From Muscardinus avellanarius (lineage: Eukaryota; Chordata; Mammalia; Rodentia; Gliridae), in NCBI GenBank assembly GCA_963383645.1, contig OY726571.1:25248116-25312115 (forward strand): 64,000 nucleotides of DNA, in the 5' to 3' direction. The notes beneath the pieces were generated by a model. The model did no database searches. It saw only the letters and a list, made by a program, of their open reading frames with translations, and was not told where the DNA came from. This document shows, one piece after another, positions 38,232-49,840 of the stretch; position 1 is the first letter of the stretch; the number at the start of each line of letters is the position of its first letter. The translations under genes were made by a program, and so were the position numbers.

Positions 38232-38352
38232 GGGGTTTTTTTTTTTAATTTAAAGAAGTTTATTAAAAAGATAGAAATACAGAAAATAGTTACAGCCCCA
38301 TGCCAAAATGGCATGAGGGGGGAGGGTGGCCCAGGCCAACTCACCACTCCCC
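38232..38352 (-). mobile_element. Retroposed copy of a family-A LTR R region
   Basis: The minus strand begins GGGAGTGGTGAGTTGGCC and continues through the hairpin (CATGCCATTTTGGCATGGGG) to AATAAACTTCTTTAAATT and an A11 tail. The 16-bp duplication GATCATAACTTAATTT (38216-38231 and 38353-38368) flanks it. The copy starts at the position equivalent to about 45287 in the plus-strand LTR, some 31 bp below its TATA box, and stops just after the AATAAA, so it looks like a complete capped-to-polyadenylated R transcript reinserted by L1 machinery. Confidence 0.85.
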
Positions 38353-38416
38353 GATCATAACTTAATTTTGATCATACAAAATATGCTACACTTTTACTCC
38401 TCCTTACCTGCCAATG

Positions 38417-38417
<1 letters not shown>

Positions 38418-38479
<62 letters not shown>

Positions 38480-38655
38480 TTGGTGGTACTGGGGTTCCTG
38501 GAAGCCCTTCTACCTCCGGGCTACACTCCCAGACCTATTTTATTTTTGAAAACAGGGTCTCTTAAGCCAGCACGGCTGGCTTCGAACCTATGCGATCCTC
38601 CTGTCTCCGCCTCCCAAGCACGGGGATTATAAGCGTGCGCCACCACGCCCGGCCC
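38418..38655 (-). mobile_element. (AT)n microsatellite with an inserted young B1-ID SINE
   Basis: (AT)22 at 38418-38461 is followed by a poly(T) and a minus-strand SINE (38463-38653) ending CGTGCGCCACCACGCCCGGC. CCAATGTTATAT and CCAATGTTTTAT flank the unit, so the AT run arose within or beside the duplicated target. Confidence 0.9.
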
Positions 38656-38904
38656 AATGTTTTATATTTTGACTTTACAAATTTGCATCTTTTTATATTG
38701 TGTCTGACTTAAATTATTGTCACTATTATTATTTTAATAGTTGTACCTTTAAATCTCTATACCAAAGATACAAGTCATTTATACAACATTATTACAGTAT
38801 TAGAATATTTTGATTTTGATTGTGTACTTAGTTTCACCTGTGACTCTTATACTTTCAGGTTACTATTTAGCATTCTTTTCCTTCAGCTTGAAGACCTGCC
38901 TCTC

Positions 38905-39630
38905 TAGAATTTTTTTTTTTTTTTTTTTTTTTGAGGGCAGGCGTACTGGATTTGTGGGGCATTCTACCTCTGAGCTCTACTCCCAGCCCAATTTTATTTT
39001 TTATTTTGAAACTTGCTAAGGGCCTCACTAAGTTCCTATAACTGGCCTGGAGCCTGCAATCCTCCTGTCTCTGCCTCTCAAGTACTGGGATTACAGGTGT
39101 GTGCCATCATACCTAGTTTAGCTTTTCTTCTCCTTCTCCTACTCCTTCTTCATATCCTTCTTCTTCTCTTATGATACAAAGATTGAACCCAGGGGCATTC
39201 TACCTCCAAGCGATACCCCTAGCCCTATTCTTTATTTTGAAACAGGGTCTCACTAAGTCGTGGAGGGGCTCACTAAGTAGCTGAGGCTGGCTGCAAACCT
39301 GTGATCCTCTTGTCTCAGCCTCCCAAGAGCGGGGATTACAAGCATGTGCCACCATTATGCCCAGAGCTGGTTTAGCATTTCTTATAAAACAGGTCTGTTG
39401 GTGATGAACTGTCTTAGCTTTTTCTCTGAGAAACCTGTCTTTCCTTCAGACCAGCTGCATTAGATACAGTATTCTTGCCTGATAGTTTTTCTTTTATTCC
39501 TTTAGCACACTGAATATATCATTCCACTCTCAAAACTGTAAGGTTTCTACTCAGAAGTCCCACTGCTGTTCTCCTCCGTCTCGGCCTCCCAAGTACTTGA
39601 ATTATAGCATGTGCCATCATGCCTGGCACT
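38905..39630 (-). mobile_element. Two B1-ID SINEs plus a B1 fragment
   Basis: Copies at 38905-39118 and 39164-39366 and a head fragment (TCGGCCTCCCAAGTACTTGA ... GTGCCATCATGCCTGGCAC) at 39568-39630. A (CTT)-rich run (about 39124-39168) lies between the first two. Confidence 0.85.
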
Positions 39631-39649
39631 GATTATAACTTTTAAATAA

Positions 39650-41975
39650 TCCATCTTAGAGTTCATAGATTCTTCCTTCTTGATTATGCTGTTGATGCTT
39701 TCTATTGCATTGTTTCATTTTATTCTTTTTTTTTTTTAGTTTCAGAGTTTCTGTTTATTTGTAGACAGATAAATCAATGGATAGATAATTTCAATCTCTA
39801 TTAGATTTCTCTTTTGTATTATTATGTCCCTGACTTCATTGTTTATCTTTTCTTGACATGTGCTGAACTTCCTTAAGACAAGTATTTTGAATTATTTGTC
39901 AGGCAGTTAATAAGTTTCCATTTCTTCATAGCTACTGGTACTTTATTTTGTTTGTGGTGAGGTCGTACTTCCCTGATCATTCTTGATCCTGTAGCTATGC
40001 CTTATGCCTGTAGCTATACCTTGGTGTCTGCACATTTGAAGTAGGAGCTTATTCTAGTGTTTGCAGAGTTTTCAGACTGAATTTGTCTAAGAATGTTGTC
40101 CGCTAGTCAACCCATCCAGAGATTCTGAGCAGACTGCCTGTCAGGTGGGATTCCTACTGGAGTCTTTAAGGAAGGCTAGCTTGACGCCTGGATCAGCAGG
40201 TGGGCAGACCTGTGTCTTATAGCCACAGGTTTGAGCTTGGAGCCTGGGTCTGTGAGAGTAGGCCTCCATCCTGTATCTGAAGGATCTAGCTTGAAGTCTG
40301 GGTCCACAGGAGCTGGCCTGGTGTTGAGACAGGCTTGAAGCTTAAGTCAATGAGCATGTGCTAGGGGTCTGGGCCCACAGGAACTGGCCTAGAGTCTAGG
40401 TATACAAGAGTGGTCCTAGAGCCTAAGTTCATAGGTAATGGCCTGGCATTGATATCTACTGGGATGGATCTAGATCCTGTTTCTACTGGACCAGGCCTGG
40501 GCCCTAGGTCTACTGGAGATTGGAGCCACAAAAACCAGCCTGCAGCCTGGAACTGGCATAGTGTTGGGGCAGGCAAGGAGCCTGGGGTCATGAGTGCTGG
40601 CTGAGTCATGAGGGTTGGATCTATGGGGGTGAGTTGGAGCCTTTCCATGGAGGCCAGCTTGAGGTTGGGTGTGCAAGTGCTGACAGGGAGGCTAGGTTTA
40701 TGAGGGTTAGCCTCATTCCTGAGACTATAAGGAACAGTCTTGAAACCTGGGTTTATATCCAAACCCGGAGTTTGGATATAAGGAGACCAGACCAGCACAG
40801 AGATCTACTGAAATGGACCCAAATTTGGGTCTGTTGAAGCATAGGGCTGCAGGAACCAGCCTAAAAAATCGAGCCACATGGATTGTCCTGGCACTGGGAA
40901 GGCAGGATTTTAAGTTCAGAATGTTGGCTTGCCATAGGGTCCTCCTGAAGTTTGGGGTTATTTTGGCCAACCTGGCTCTAGAATAGTCTTGAACCTGGGG
41001 TAGGCTGGAAGCCTAGAGCTACAGGAACTGGCCTGGCACTAAAAAGTCCTGAAACTAATATCCATATAGGGTATGCTAAAGGCTGGGTCCATGGGTCCTG
41101 GCCTGATGACTAGGGTCAAGAAGGCTAGCCTGGTATGGGGATGGCCCTGAAGCCCGGGGCCATTAGGATCAGCCCAGTGTAGAGGGCTGTCAGAATTCGG
41201 GGCTGTTAGGGGGAGTCTGGAAATCAAGTCCGTGGAGTTACTTAGTCCTGGTCTGTGGCAGGCCAAAGGGTAGATCTGCTGGGGCTAGCCTATCTCTGGA
41301 GTAGACCTAGAGACTGAGTCCAGAGGACAGGTCTAAAGACTTAAGCCGTAGCCTGGTGGCTTAGGTGACAAGTACACAATGGAGTCTGGGGCCATGGTAG
41401 TCTGCTGGGTGGGCCTAGTATTGGTATTTAAAGCGAAGTCCCATGCTCATTTGACTCTTCTTTCCCCACATAAAGGTTCTCTCTTTCCACACTGTGCTGT
41501 TGGAGCTATTGGAGGGGAGACTCTGGTAATAAAAAACTCTCCTTCCACCGGGCATGGTGGCACACGCTTGTAATCCCCGCGCTTGGGAGGCGGAGACAGG
41601 AGGATTGCGCGGGTTCGAAGCCAGCCGTGCTGGTTTAAGAGACCCTGTTTCCAAATAAAAAAGTATATAAATAGGTCTGGGAGTTTAGCCCGGAGGTAGA
41701 AGGGTTTCCAGGAGCCCCAATACCACCAAAAAAAGAAAAAGAAAAAGAAAAAGAAAAAGAAAAAGAAAAAGAAAAAGAACCTCTCCTTCCTTACTTCTTC
41801 AATATGTATTTTCTTGTTTCTATGCCATACCCAATTGCTGTAATTGCTCACCTGATTTCTCTTATTTCTTTTGCAGATATTTCCATTAGTAGATAGCTGT
41901 TTCAACTGATGTTTCTGGGAAAGAATGAGTGTCAGAAAGCCCTCTTCTGCCATCTTGCTGACGTCCAACTCTAAG
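39650..41975 (-). mobile_element. Ancient L1 5' region (internal tandem repeats), minus strand
   Basis: The 5' end is at the right: on the minus strand near 41970 it reads GACGTCAGCAAGATGGCAG, then TTTCCCAGAAACATCAGTTG and AATCAGGTGAGCAATTACAG, which resembles the 5' UTR of old mammalian L1 (L1M class, from memory). Positions 40200-41430 are a degenerate tandem array whose plus strand repeats variants of CTGGCCTGGAGCCTGGGTC. The left part (39730-40130), with GATGTCTGCACATTTGA-like text, belongs to the same old element. A SINE is inserted at 41551-41739. No ORF survives. Confidence 0.65.
41551..41778 (+). mobile_element. Young B1-ID SINE with (AAAAAG)n tail
   Basis: It runs from CCGGGCATGGTGGCACACGC to CCCCAATACCACC, then (GAAAAA)n to about 41778. 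AACTCTCCTTCC and AACCTCTCCTTCC flank it. It is inserted in the ancient L1 5' region. Confidence 0.9.
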
Positions 41976-42851
41976 AATTTCTATACAGTTTCTACATAGA
42001 ATCTTTGTGTAAAAACTCACTAGTCTAGACTAATCGGTTACCAGCGCTCTGTTTCTTCCTACAAATCATTGCCCTTTATTCAACTGTATCCATTTAGGAA
42101 AGCCAAACTAGGGCATCAAAAAAGGAAGCCATAAACAGAGGTCTCAGAACAACGTTGTAAAGAGTCAAACTGAAGTTTCTTTGGTAATGTCTCCACACTG
42201 ACACTGTCATCATGAAACTCTAATTTGGTCCATCAGTTCATCTTTTTCCAAGCACTGATATAATTACAAGGGGGGAAATGAGCACAGGAGACATCTGGAG
42301 AAACTCAAAAACCTGAAGGTGAGAGACTGCTTGTTACACCTCCTCCTACATGATGTATTCTAGACTGAAGTTTTAGAGTGTCTCTTACAGCAAAAGTGTT
42401 ACTTCATCATAATTTCCCCTTGAACAATTCCATTTTAAAATAACTGAATATTTAATTAATCCCCCAGAGAGATGCAAAATATGCAGTTTCTCAATTGATT
42501 AATGAGTAAAAATTTTAGTTTTTCTGTAACTCTTTAACCTCATTAAAATCAAATGAAATGCCCCCAAAATGCTTATAGTTACACAATCTAAGGGATATTT
42601 GACGGCTAGAGTTGAATTTAATTACACATCTGTAGGACCATTGATTTCTGGACAGCTTTCATTCTATTTTCACAACTGAGTTGTCCCTGAATTGAAAGGA
42701 GAGGGGACTAATCACAATCTATAATTTTGTAAAAATATATAAACATGCATTTGTAAATGGCAGTTCACGGTAAAATAGAAATGCTATGTAGTGGGTATTT
42801 TAATGAGTACTTGATTAATTTTACATGATGAATTAAAAATTCTACAGAAGA
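41976..42851. other. AT-rich unique DNA
   Basis: No repeat or exon recognised. Several TTAATTAAT/ATTGATTAAT motifs occur around 42450-42550. Confidence 0.45.
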
Positions 42852-42930
42852 TGGGCTGGTGATATAAATCCGTGGTTGAGCACTTGCCTAAAATGTGTGA
42901 GGCCTTGGGTTTGATCTCAGTAGAGCAAAA
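42852..42930 (+). mobile_element. ID element (monomer)
   Basis: GATGGGCTGGTGATATAAAT, GGTTGAGCACTTGCCTAAAA, GGGTTTGATCTCAGTAGAGC and an A-rich tail: a stand-alone tRNA-Ala-derived ID SINE without the dimer's internal deletion. Confidence 0.85.
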
Positions 42931-43272
42931 AATAAAATAAAATTCTACAGAAGATAAAGAAAAATGATATCCTGGCTTTTTCCTAGCTATGACTAAGCAG
43001 TTAAACCAATCTCTTGGCTAAAATAGTGGACAGCTAAAGGGTGATTACTTTTAAAACCAGATTGACAACACTAATGGTGTTTCAAGACAATTTTGAGAAC
43101 ATTTCAGGTATCACAAGGAATCAAAATAGCCACCAATGAACTATATGTTCTCCTTGTTTCAAAAAGTCATAAAACAACCTTTGTTCTGAGATATTTTCAT
43201 GGTGATAGAAATAATAAAATGGGTAGAAAGAACATATTACACTGAAAAATAAGAAGAATAATCCTTACTTTT

Positions 43273-43973
43273 TGTTATGGTTTGGGAGAATATGGTTGTG
43301 GGGAAACTGTTCCCTGGGGACCCCTGCTAGGGTCCCGGACACACTTTCCCCCAACCCATAACAAAACCCAAAATAACCAAAAACAGAAAAACCGCGGGTT
43401 CTTGTCCTAAACTAAGAAAAAATATGCATAGCTTGGACAGTTGCTGAAGATTTAAAGAAGTTTATTTAAAAAGATAGAAATACAGAAAATAGAAATACAG
43501 AAAATAGTTACAGACCCATGCCAAAATGGCATGAGGGGGGAGAGTGGCCTTGGCCAACTCACCACTCCCAAGATACAGCACTGTGGTCCAGAATTCTTAT
43601 ACCCATGACCTCCATCTTGTTTGCATAATTCTGACGTAGTGAACGTCCCTGTAAGGTACCTCCCCTTATCCTGTGAAGTACCTCCCCCAGCAAGGTGTGG
43701 CAAGGTGTCTCCTTTCATGAAGGTCAACCCCTCCTACCATCTTAGCTAGCTTATCTAATCATGTAGATCTGTCTTTAGATAGAGAAAGGCCTTGGTCTCC
43801 TCTCCTATTGACTTGTTAATTTCTTTTAGCTGTGTTAATTTACATTGGAATAGTTGCCTGCTTTTAGGCAGAAACCAAGTCCTTGCACAGATTTTCCCCT
43901 CACCCAATTTTTGAAATATATTAATAATCATAGCTTTCTCAAATCTTCCTAGGCCATTCCCAATACTAGTACA
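43273..43973 (-). mobile_element. Solo LTR (family A), minus strand, 5-bp TSD
   Basis: The 701-bp element reads TGTACTAGTATTGG...ACCATAACA on the minus strand (TG...CA ends) with a perfect CTTTT duplication on both sides (43268-43272 and 43974-43978). It shares U3 text (AGGAAGATTTGAGAAAGCT), the ATGCCA/TGGCAT hairpin and the AATAAACTTCTTTAAATCTT polyadenylation region with the copy at 44886-45531. There is no internal retroviral sequence beside it, so it is a recombination-derived solo LTR. Confidence 0.88.
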
Positions 43974-43978
43974 CTTTT

Positions 43979-44880
43979 CACATATTAATCAAAGCAAAAG
44001 TGGGGGAAAAGAGTCACATGTTACACTCTGGACAGAAACATCAATGAATGGGCTGTAGGTGAGGTCACCTTGGGACTTTCAACAACTAGGTGAACATCAA
44101 GGGAGAAGAGGCATTTCCAGAAGAGGGTCTGAGGAGTTCAGAGATGGGAACTGCACTCAGATCCAGCAGGGTTTCCTCAATGTACATGATAGAAAGAAAT
44201 TCTTGCATGTCTGAAGAGACACAGAGGTTAACTAGGAAAGCAAGGAACACACATTCTAAAGAGAAAGTGGGTCATCAAAAAGGAGAGAGAGATGCCCTTG
44301 GGGTAATGTTCATTCAAAGGAGAATACTGGCCCCCTCCAGAGTAAGAGATACTCATTTCAGAAGTGGGGGTTTATGGTTCTTCTTTTAAAGGAAACCTGG
44401 TGAAAGGTAATTGTGGGAAAGTCTATAAGAAGGACATTAGTCCAGGGATCTCAGGACAATCTGTGGATTGGATCATTTTCTGGATCCTTAGGCTGATTGT
44501 GGCCTCCATTATCTGATCAATAGTAACTGATCAATAGTAATACCGGAAAGTCCCCTAAATTATAGGTTTCTCAAGATATTGTATCTCTCTTGTTTAAGTA
44601 TTTATTAGGGGAACTAATTAATAGTGCACACAGTAATTATCATGAGTGTGCTTCCAGTAACTTAGAGATTGAATGAAGATTTGTAGATTTCCCAGAAATT
44701 TGGCAAGGAGGCCTAGAGGAGAAAACTGGCTGGGGAGTGACAATATGAGGAACTTTAGCACAGATCTTCCAAATTAAAGTAATATTTGCCTCGTCCTTCT
44801 TTTGTTCCTGTTTTCTACCTGTTTTCTTATTTCTTCTTTCCTACCTCAAGACAAGTTTTCAGACCCCCATACTTAACCAC
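43979..44880. other. Spacer between the inverted solo LTRs
   Basis: Host-like unique sequence with no retroviral gag/pol/env resemblance. A 99-codon frame at 44090-44389 has no recognisable domain. Confidence 0.55.
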
Positions 44881-44885
44881 ATCAC

Positions 44886-45531
44886 TGTACCAGTATTGGG
44901 AATGGCTTAGGAAGATTTGAGAAAGCTCTGATTATTAATATATTTAAAAAATAATTGTGTCAAAATGGCTGCAGACCTGGGTAAAGAAAGGACTTGATTT
45001 CTGCCTAAAAGCAGGCAGCTATTCCAATATAAGTTAACCTAGCTGAAAGTAATTAACAAGTCAATAGAGGAGAGCTAGGGCTTCCTCTATCTAAAGACAG
45101 ATCTACAAGATAGTCTAGGGAGGATGGAGCAGGGGGGGTGACCTTCGACCTTCGACCTTTGTGAAAGGATACACCTTGCCACACCTTGCTAGGGGAGGTA
45201 CCTTACAGGGACATTCACTACATCAGAATTACGTAAACAAGATGGAGGTCATGGGTATAAAGAGTCCGGTCCACATTCTGTATCTTTGGGGGTGGTGAAT
45301 TGGCTCGGACCACCCTCCCCCCATGCCATTCTGGCATGGGGCTGTAACTATCTTCTGTATTTCTATCTTTTTAATAAACTTCTTTAAATCTTCAGCAAGA
45401 GTCCAAGCTATGTATACTTATCCTTAGCTCAGGACAAGAACCCACGGTTTTTATTCTGTTTTTCTGTTTGTGTGGTTGTGTTGAGGGAATTATTTCTCCC
45501 CTCACACACCGCAACATATTTCACCATAACA
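44886..45531 (+). mobile_element. Solo LTR (family A), plus strand, 5-bp TSD
   Basis: The 646-bp element starts TGTACCAGTATTGGGAATGG and ends CACCATAACA, bracketed by ATCAC (44881-44885 and 45532-45536). A TATA box (GGGTATAAAGAG, about 45253-45264) precedes the likely R start near 45287. R holds a perfect 10-bp hairpin (CCCCATGCCA-TTC-TGGCATGGGG, 45319-45341), and TTTTTAATAAACTTC supplies the poly(A) signal near 45373. Its 5-bp duplication fits an ERVL/ERV3-like or some ERV1/ERVK integrases; the family is not identified. Confidence 0.88.
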
Positions 45532-45834
45532 ATCACCTCTATACTTAAATAGCAGCCCAAGTCTTCTTTAGAGATAACATTACTATACAAATATCTGAGC
45601 ACACAGGTTCTATTTCATAATATTGGATTTATTTATATTTTTATGCTAAAAGTAAAATCATGACAGTTCATCATCTTTCATTTTGTAGCCAACAGCTCAA
45701 ATTTCTTCACACTCAATTCATCCCAGAGTGTTAACTACCAGAGCAGTTTTGTTTGAAAAATCTCTTGGAAGAAAAATAAAATTCGTTTGACCGAGCATTT
45801 CTCTGGGTCTTATGAAATTAACCAAATTATGTTA

Positions 45835-45966
45835 TATGAACATATGACTATGATGCACTCAATTCTATTCTTATGTATAAATTATAATGGACTAATAAAA
45901 AATAATTTAAAAAATTAAAAATTAAAAATTTAAAAATTTAAAAATTTAAAAAATTAAAAAATTAAA
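45835..45966 (+). mobile_element. Short L1 3' tail remnant with A-rich end
   Basis: The text ATGACTATGATGCACTCAAT and ATAATGGACTAATAAAAAAT resembles the last part of the local L1 3' UTR. It is followed by a degenerate (AAATT)n tail at 45900-45966. No duplication was identified. Confidence 0.45.
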
Positions 45967-46183
45967 GGCGGGAGAAGGACCACATAGAGCCCAGTGGAAG
46001 CTGCAATAGGTGGAGTGTCCAGAAAAAAGTTCCAGAAAAAAAACAGGTCAATGAGGAAATTACCCAGCACAGATGAAAACGACAAACACAAAAGAAAGAG
46101 GAAAATCTCTCAAAGCAGGAATCTAAGTTGTTTTAGTGCAAGAATAACAAGAACAGGTGTGTCAAATTCAAAGGCTGAAAAGG

Positions 46184-46185
<2 letters not shown>

Positions 46186-46225
<40 letters not shown>

Positions 46226-46660
46226 TACTGGGGGTGGAACCCAGAGGCTTTCTAGCTCCAGGCTATACCCCCAGACCTATTTTCTATTTTATTTGGAAAC
46301 AGGGTCTCACTAAGTTGCTGAGAGCCTCACTAAGTAGCTCAGGCTGGCTTCGAACCTTTGCGATCCTCCTGCCTCAGCCTCACAGACGCAGGGATTACGA
46401 GCATGTGCCACCATGCCCGGCTTGGCATTTTTTTTTTTTTTAAGAATGAAAAGAAGCAGGCATGGTGGCACACATTTGAAATTCTAGTACTTGGGAAGCT
46501 GAGACAGGATCGCAGGTTCAAAGCCAGCCTCAGCTACTTAGTAAGGCTCTCTGCAACTTCATGAGACCCTGTTACAAAATACAGAATAAAAATAGAGCTG
46601 AGGGTGTAGTTTGGGGGTAGAATGCCCCTGGGTTCAATATCTAGTACTGGGGGAAAAAAG
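46186..46660. mobile_element. Inverted pair of B1-ID SINEs with (TG)n
   Basis: A minus copy (46224-46424) beginning at a (TG)n run (46186-46223) faces a plus copy (46453-46655) across about 28 bp. The transcript of either strand could fold into a long hairpin. Confidence 0.9.
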
Positions 46661-47323
46661 AAGAAAGAAAAGAAGCCAAGAATTATGGGCAGACATAGGT
46701 AAAAAGACACAATGTAAAACAGCTAAGGTGGGTTTTTCATAATGTAAGGGCAGGATAAATGGAACAAGCTACAAGGCTGGCCTGGATGATGTAAACACTT
46801 ATTAAGTAAATTGCTTGTTAAGAGTACGGTGAGTGGTATTACTGAGCGGGTTAATATGCCCCAGAAATACCCAGTCATTTTGTTTACTCCCAACATGCCA
46901 TTTAGGAATTCAAGGTCAGGGTTTTATGTTCACTCTCTCCTTCCCTAAACCAGATGGAAGGGCGAGGTCTCCAGCTCAGGTCTGGAATGCAGTCTGTTCA
47001 GAAGTCCTGCTGCCCTGCTTAAAGCAGCCCGCTTTGTCCGAGGGGGCCAGCTGAGTAGGCATTTGTCATGCAGAGCCGCGGAAACCAAACAAGACCCACA
47101 GACGGAGCTTTGAGAGCACAAAATCAGGCCGCGGCATTCTCCGCGCCTGCTGTGAAGCAGTCACAGCACCTGGGAGAGAGTGAGTCATTGCGAAGGGAGG
47201 GGGATGTGTGTCAGGAAAACAAAGAAAACAGAAGGAGAACAGCAGGTTTGCAAGCAAGGACCACAGCCCCCCAGCCCAGGCCATATTACAGTTGGACTCC
47301 AAACAGGACTGTCTGAAACCCAC

Positions 47324-47327
<4 letters not shown>
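46661..47327. other. Unique DNA, moderately GC-rich
   Basis: No repeat or exon recognised. The 46930-47320 part is richer in GC than the neighbourhood and has scattered CpGs. Confidence 0.45.

Positions 47328-47378
<51 letters not shown>
47328..47378 (+). repeat. (CA)n microsatellite
   Basis: About 25 uninterrupted CA units. Val/Cys and Thr/His frames across it are artefacts. Confidence 0.97.
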
Positions 47379-47380
<2 letters not shown>

Positions 47381-47462
47381 AGGAGGCTGACACTCTCTGT
47401 AAGCACCCCATCACAAAGGGAAAGGTCAATGGGGAAAAGTAATTTTTAATTATACCTTTTTT

Positions 47463-47864
47463 TGTGTGTATATGTGTGTGTGGTACTGGGGGTGGAACCC
47501 AGGAGCTTTTCTACCCCCTGGTTATACTCCTAGACCCATTTTATACTTTAGAAAGAGTTTCACTAAGTTGCTGAGAGCCCTCACTCAGTAGCTGAGGCTG
47601 GCCTGTGTGATCCTCCTGTCTCATCCTCCCAAGCGCTGGGATTACAAGTGTGTGCCACCACTCCCGGCTTTAATTATACCTATTTTATTTTAATGCCATT
47701 TTCTCTCTTTGGATGCTTTCTTGGATTTCTTCAAAGGTTCAGTAAATGTTTTTGTTTGTTTGTTGCAGGGTTGGGTATTTGAGTGTTGTTGTTGTTGTTG
47801 TTGTTTTTAGTACTGGGTATTGGGCCAAGAGACATCATTCTACCTTCAAGCTACATCCCCAGCC

Positions 47865-47903
<39 letters not shown>

Positions 47904-48240
47904 TATTTGGTACCAGGGATTGAATCCAGGGGCATTCTGCCTCTGAGCTACACCCCAGTCCTATATTTTATTTTGAAACAGAATCTCTTCCTAGGTTCTT
48001 AAGAGTCTCACTAAGTTGCTAAGGCTGCTCTTGAACCAACTATCCTTCTGTCTCAGCCTCGCAAGTACTGGGATTACAAGAATGAGCCACCACACTCAGC
48101 TTATTATTTTTTTTTTTTTTACATTGTAAAAGCATCTCACTAAAGTTGCTGAAGGTTTTAGTAAATTGCTTTAAACTGCAATCTTCCTGTCTCACTTTCC
48201 CAAGTACTAGGATTATAGGTGTGAGCCACCATACCCAGCT
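47463..48240 (-). mobile_element. Run of four B1-ID SINE pieces
   Basis: A full copy at 47463-47670; a truncated ID half at about 47800-47866 with a (TTTA)n expansion to about 47908; a full copy at 47909-48104; a B1 half at 48105-48240 (CTTTCCCAAGTACTAGGATT). Confidence 0.85.
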
Positions 48241-48290
48241 AGAAAGAAATTTTTAAGCTGAAGTCAGTTATTATCAAGAAATTAGAATTA

Positions 48291-48501
48291 ACCGGGCGTG
48301 GTGGCACATGCTTGTAATGCCAGTACTTTGGAGGCTGAGACAGGAGGATCGCAGGTTCATAGCCAGCCTCCGCTACTTAGTGAGGCCTCTGCAACTGAGT
48401 AAGACCCTATTTTAAAATAAAGAGTAAAAAACAGGGCTAGGGGTGTAGCTTGGAGGTAGGATGCCCTTGGGTTAAATCCCTAGTACTGCAGAGAAAGAAA
48501 G

Positions 48502-48568
<67 letters not shown>

Positions 48569-48575
48569 AGAAGGA
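48291..48575 (+). mobile_element. B1-ID SINE with (GAAA)n tail
   Basis: CCGGGCGTGGTGGCACATGC through AATCCCTAGTACTGCAG, then (GAAA)n at 48485-48572. Confidence 0.92.
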
Positions 48576-49607
48576 AGGAAACTAGAATAAGGGTTTTAGA
48601 TTATATTTTATATTTCTAAGACTACTATTTAGACTGAGAGTGAACAAAAGATTTTCCTGTTCTTTTATTCATTTACTCATTTACCCAGCCAATATTTATT
48701 GAGTACTTAGTGTAAGCCAACACTATGCAGTTCTCTAGGGGTGCAAAAGTGACCTTATAGATATGATCCCTGCCTGCCTAGAGCTGGTAGAGAAGTCAGA
48801 TATTCATTAAGCAATCTATAAATGGGGAAATGACTATGATGAGAGGCTAGTAGGTGCTTTGGGAGAATCCAGTGGGCTGGATCTAGTCCACAGAGCCAGG
48901 AGAGATCCTCTTGAGGAACTAACATATTACCCACGCTCCCAGGGATCAGTAGAAGTATTTGAGTACCTGCCAATTTATTCACAACTTCCTCTCTGAGATA
49001 GGCTTTCTTTTGCTTATATAGTATGTTAGAAGTATAGCAAGGCATCAAGAGAGAGACCAGCCAAAAGACTTTTATTATCCCTTTATACGATTTTAAATAA
49101 AAATGGTTTTACTCTCACTATTTCCAACTTTTTGTCTGAAGGTGAGATTTGCTTCCAACATTTTTAAGATTGTGGATATTACTGCAAACACCTGCGCTTC
49201 TGCATGGCCGGTGGGTGATTGCACAAGAGAGAAAAAGGAAAGGTGTTTTGATTCTTTTTATTACCTTTCTTAAGGGCCAGAACTGCCAGCTGTTAGTGGT
49301 GATCAATCCTTATTTTCTTCCCTCATTCAGGATTCGGAGGAACAAATTTATATAAAGGACAAGTAAGTATAATCTCTAAGCAATAAAGGCTTTGGGGAAG
49401 GTGTTCTGCAGGTATTACATTTTCTCTTCTGGTGAAGGAAATCTCAGATATTGGTAGAACCTGCTTGAGAATAATAGATGATAGACTCAATCTTTTAATT
49501 CCTTCTGTTTTCATAAGAAGATAATGTTTTTCATAGCAGAGAATGAAGGCTTTTGGGTTTATAAAAGGATTATTCTGGGAGATTTCCCATCAAATAATGA
49601 TCTGTTG

Positions 49608-49840
49608 GCCGGGCGTGGCGGCGCACGCTTGTAATCCAGCATTCGGGAGGCTGAGACCAGAGGATTGCAGTTCGCGGACAGCCTCAGCTACTTAGTGAGG
49701 CCCTCTGCAACTCAGTGAGACCTGGTTTCAAAATAAAGAATAAAAAATAGGGCAGGATGTAGCTCGGAGGTCGAATGCCCCTGGGTTCCATCCCCAGACC
49801 CACAAAAATAATAATAATCATCATCATCATCATCATCTGT
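49608..49840 (+). mobile_element. B1-ID SINE with (ATC)n tail
   Basis: GCCGGGCGTGGCGGCGCACG through GGGTTCCATCCCCAGACCCA, then an (AAT)/(ATC)n tail. AATGATCTGTTGGC (about 49596) and ATCATCTGTTGGC (about 49833) suggest the target duplication. Confidence 0.9.
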
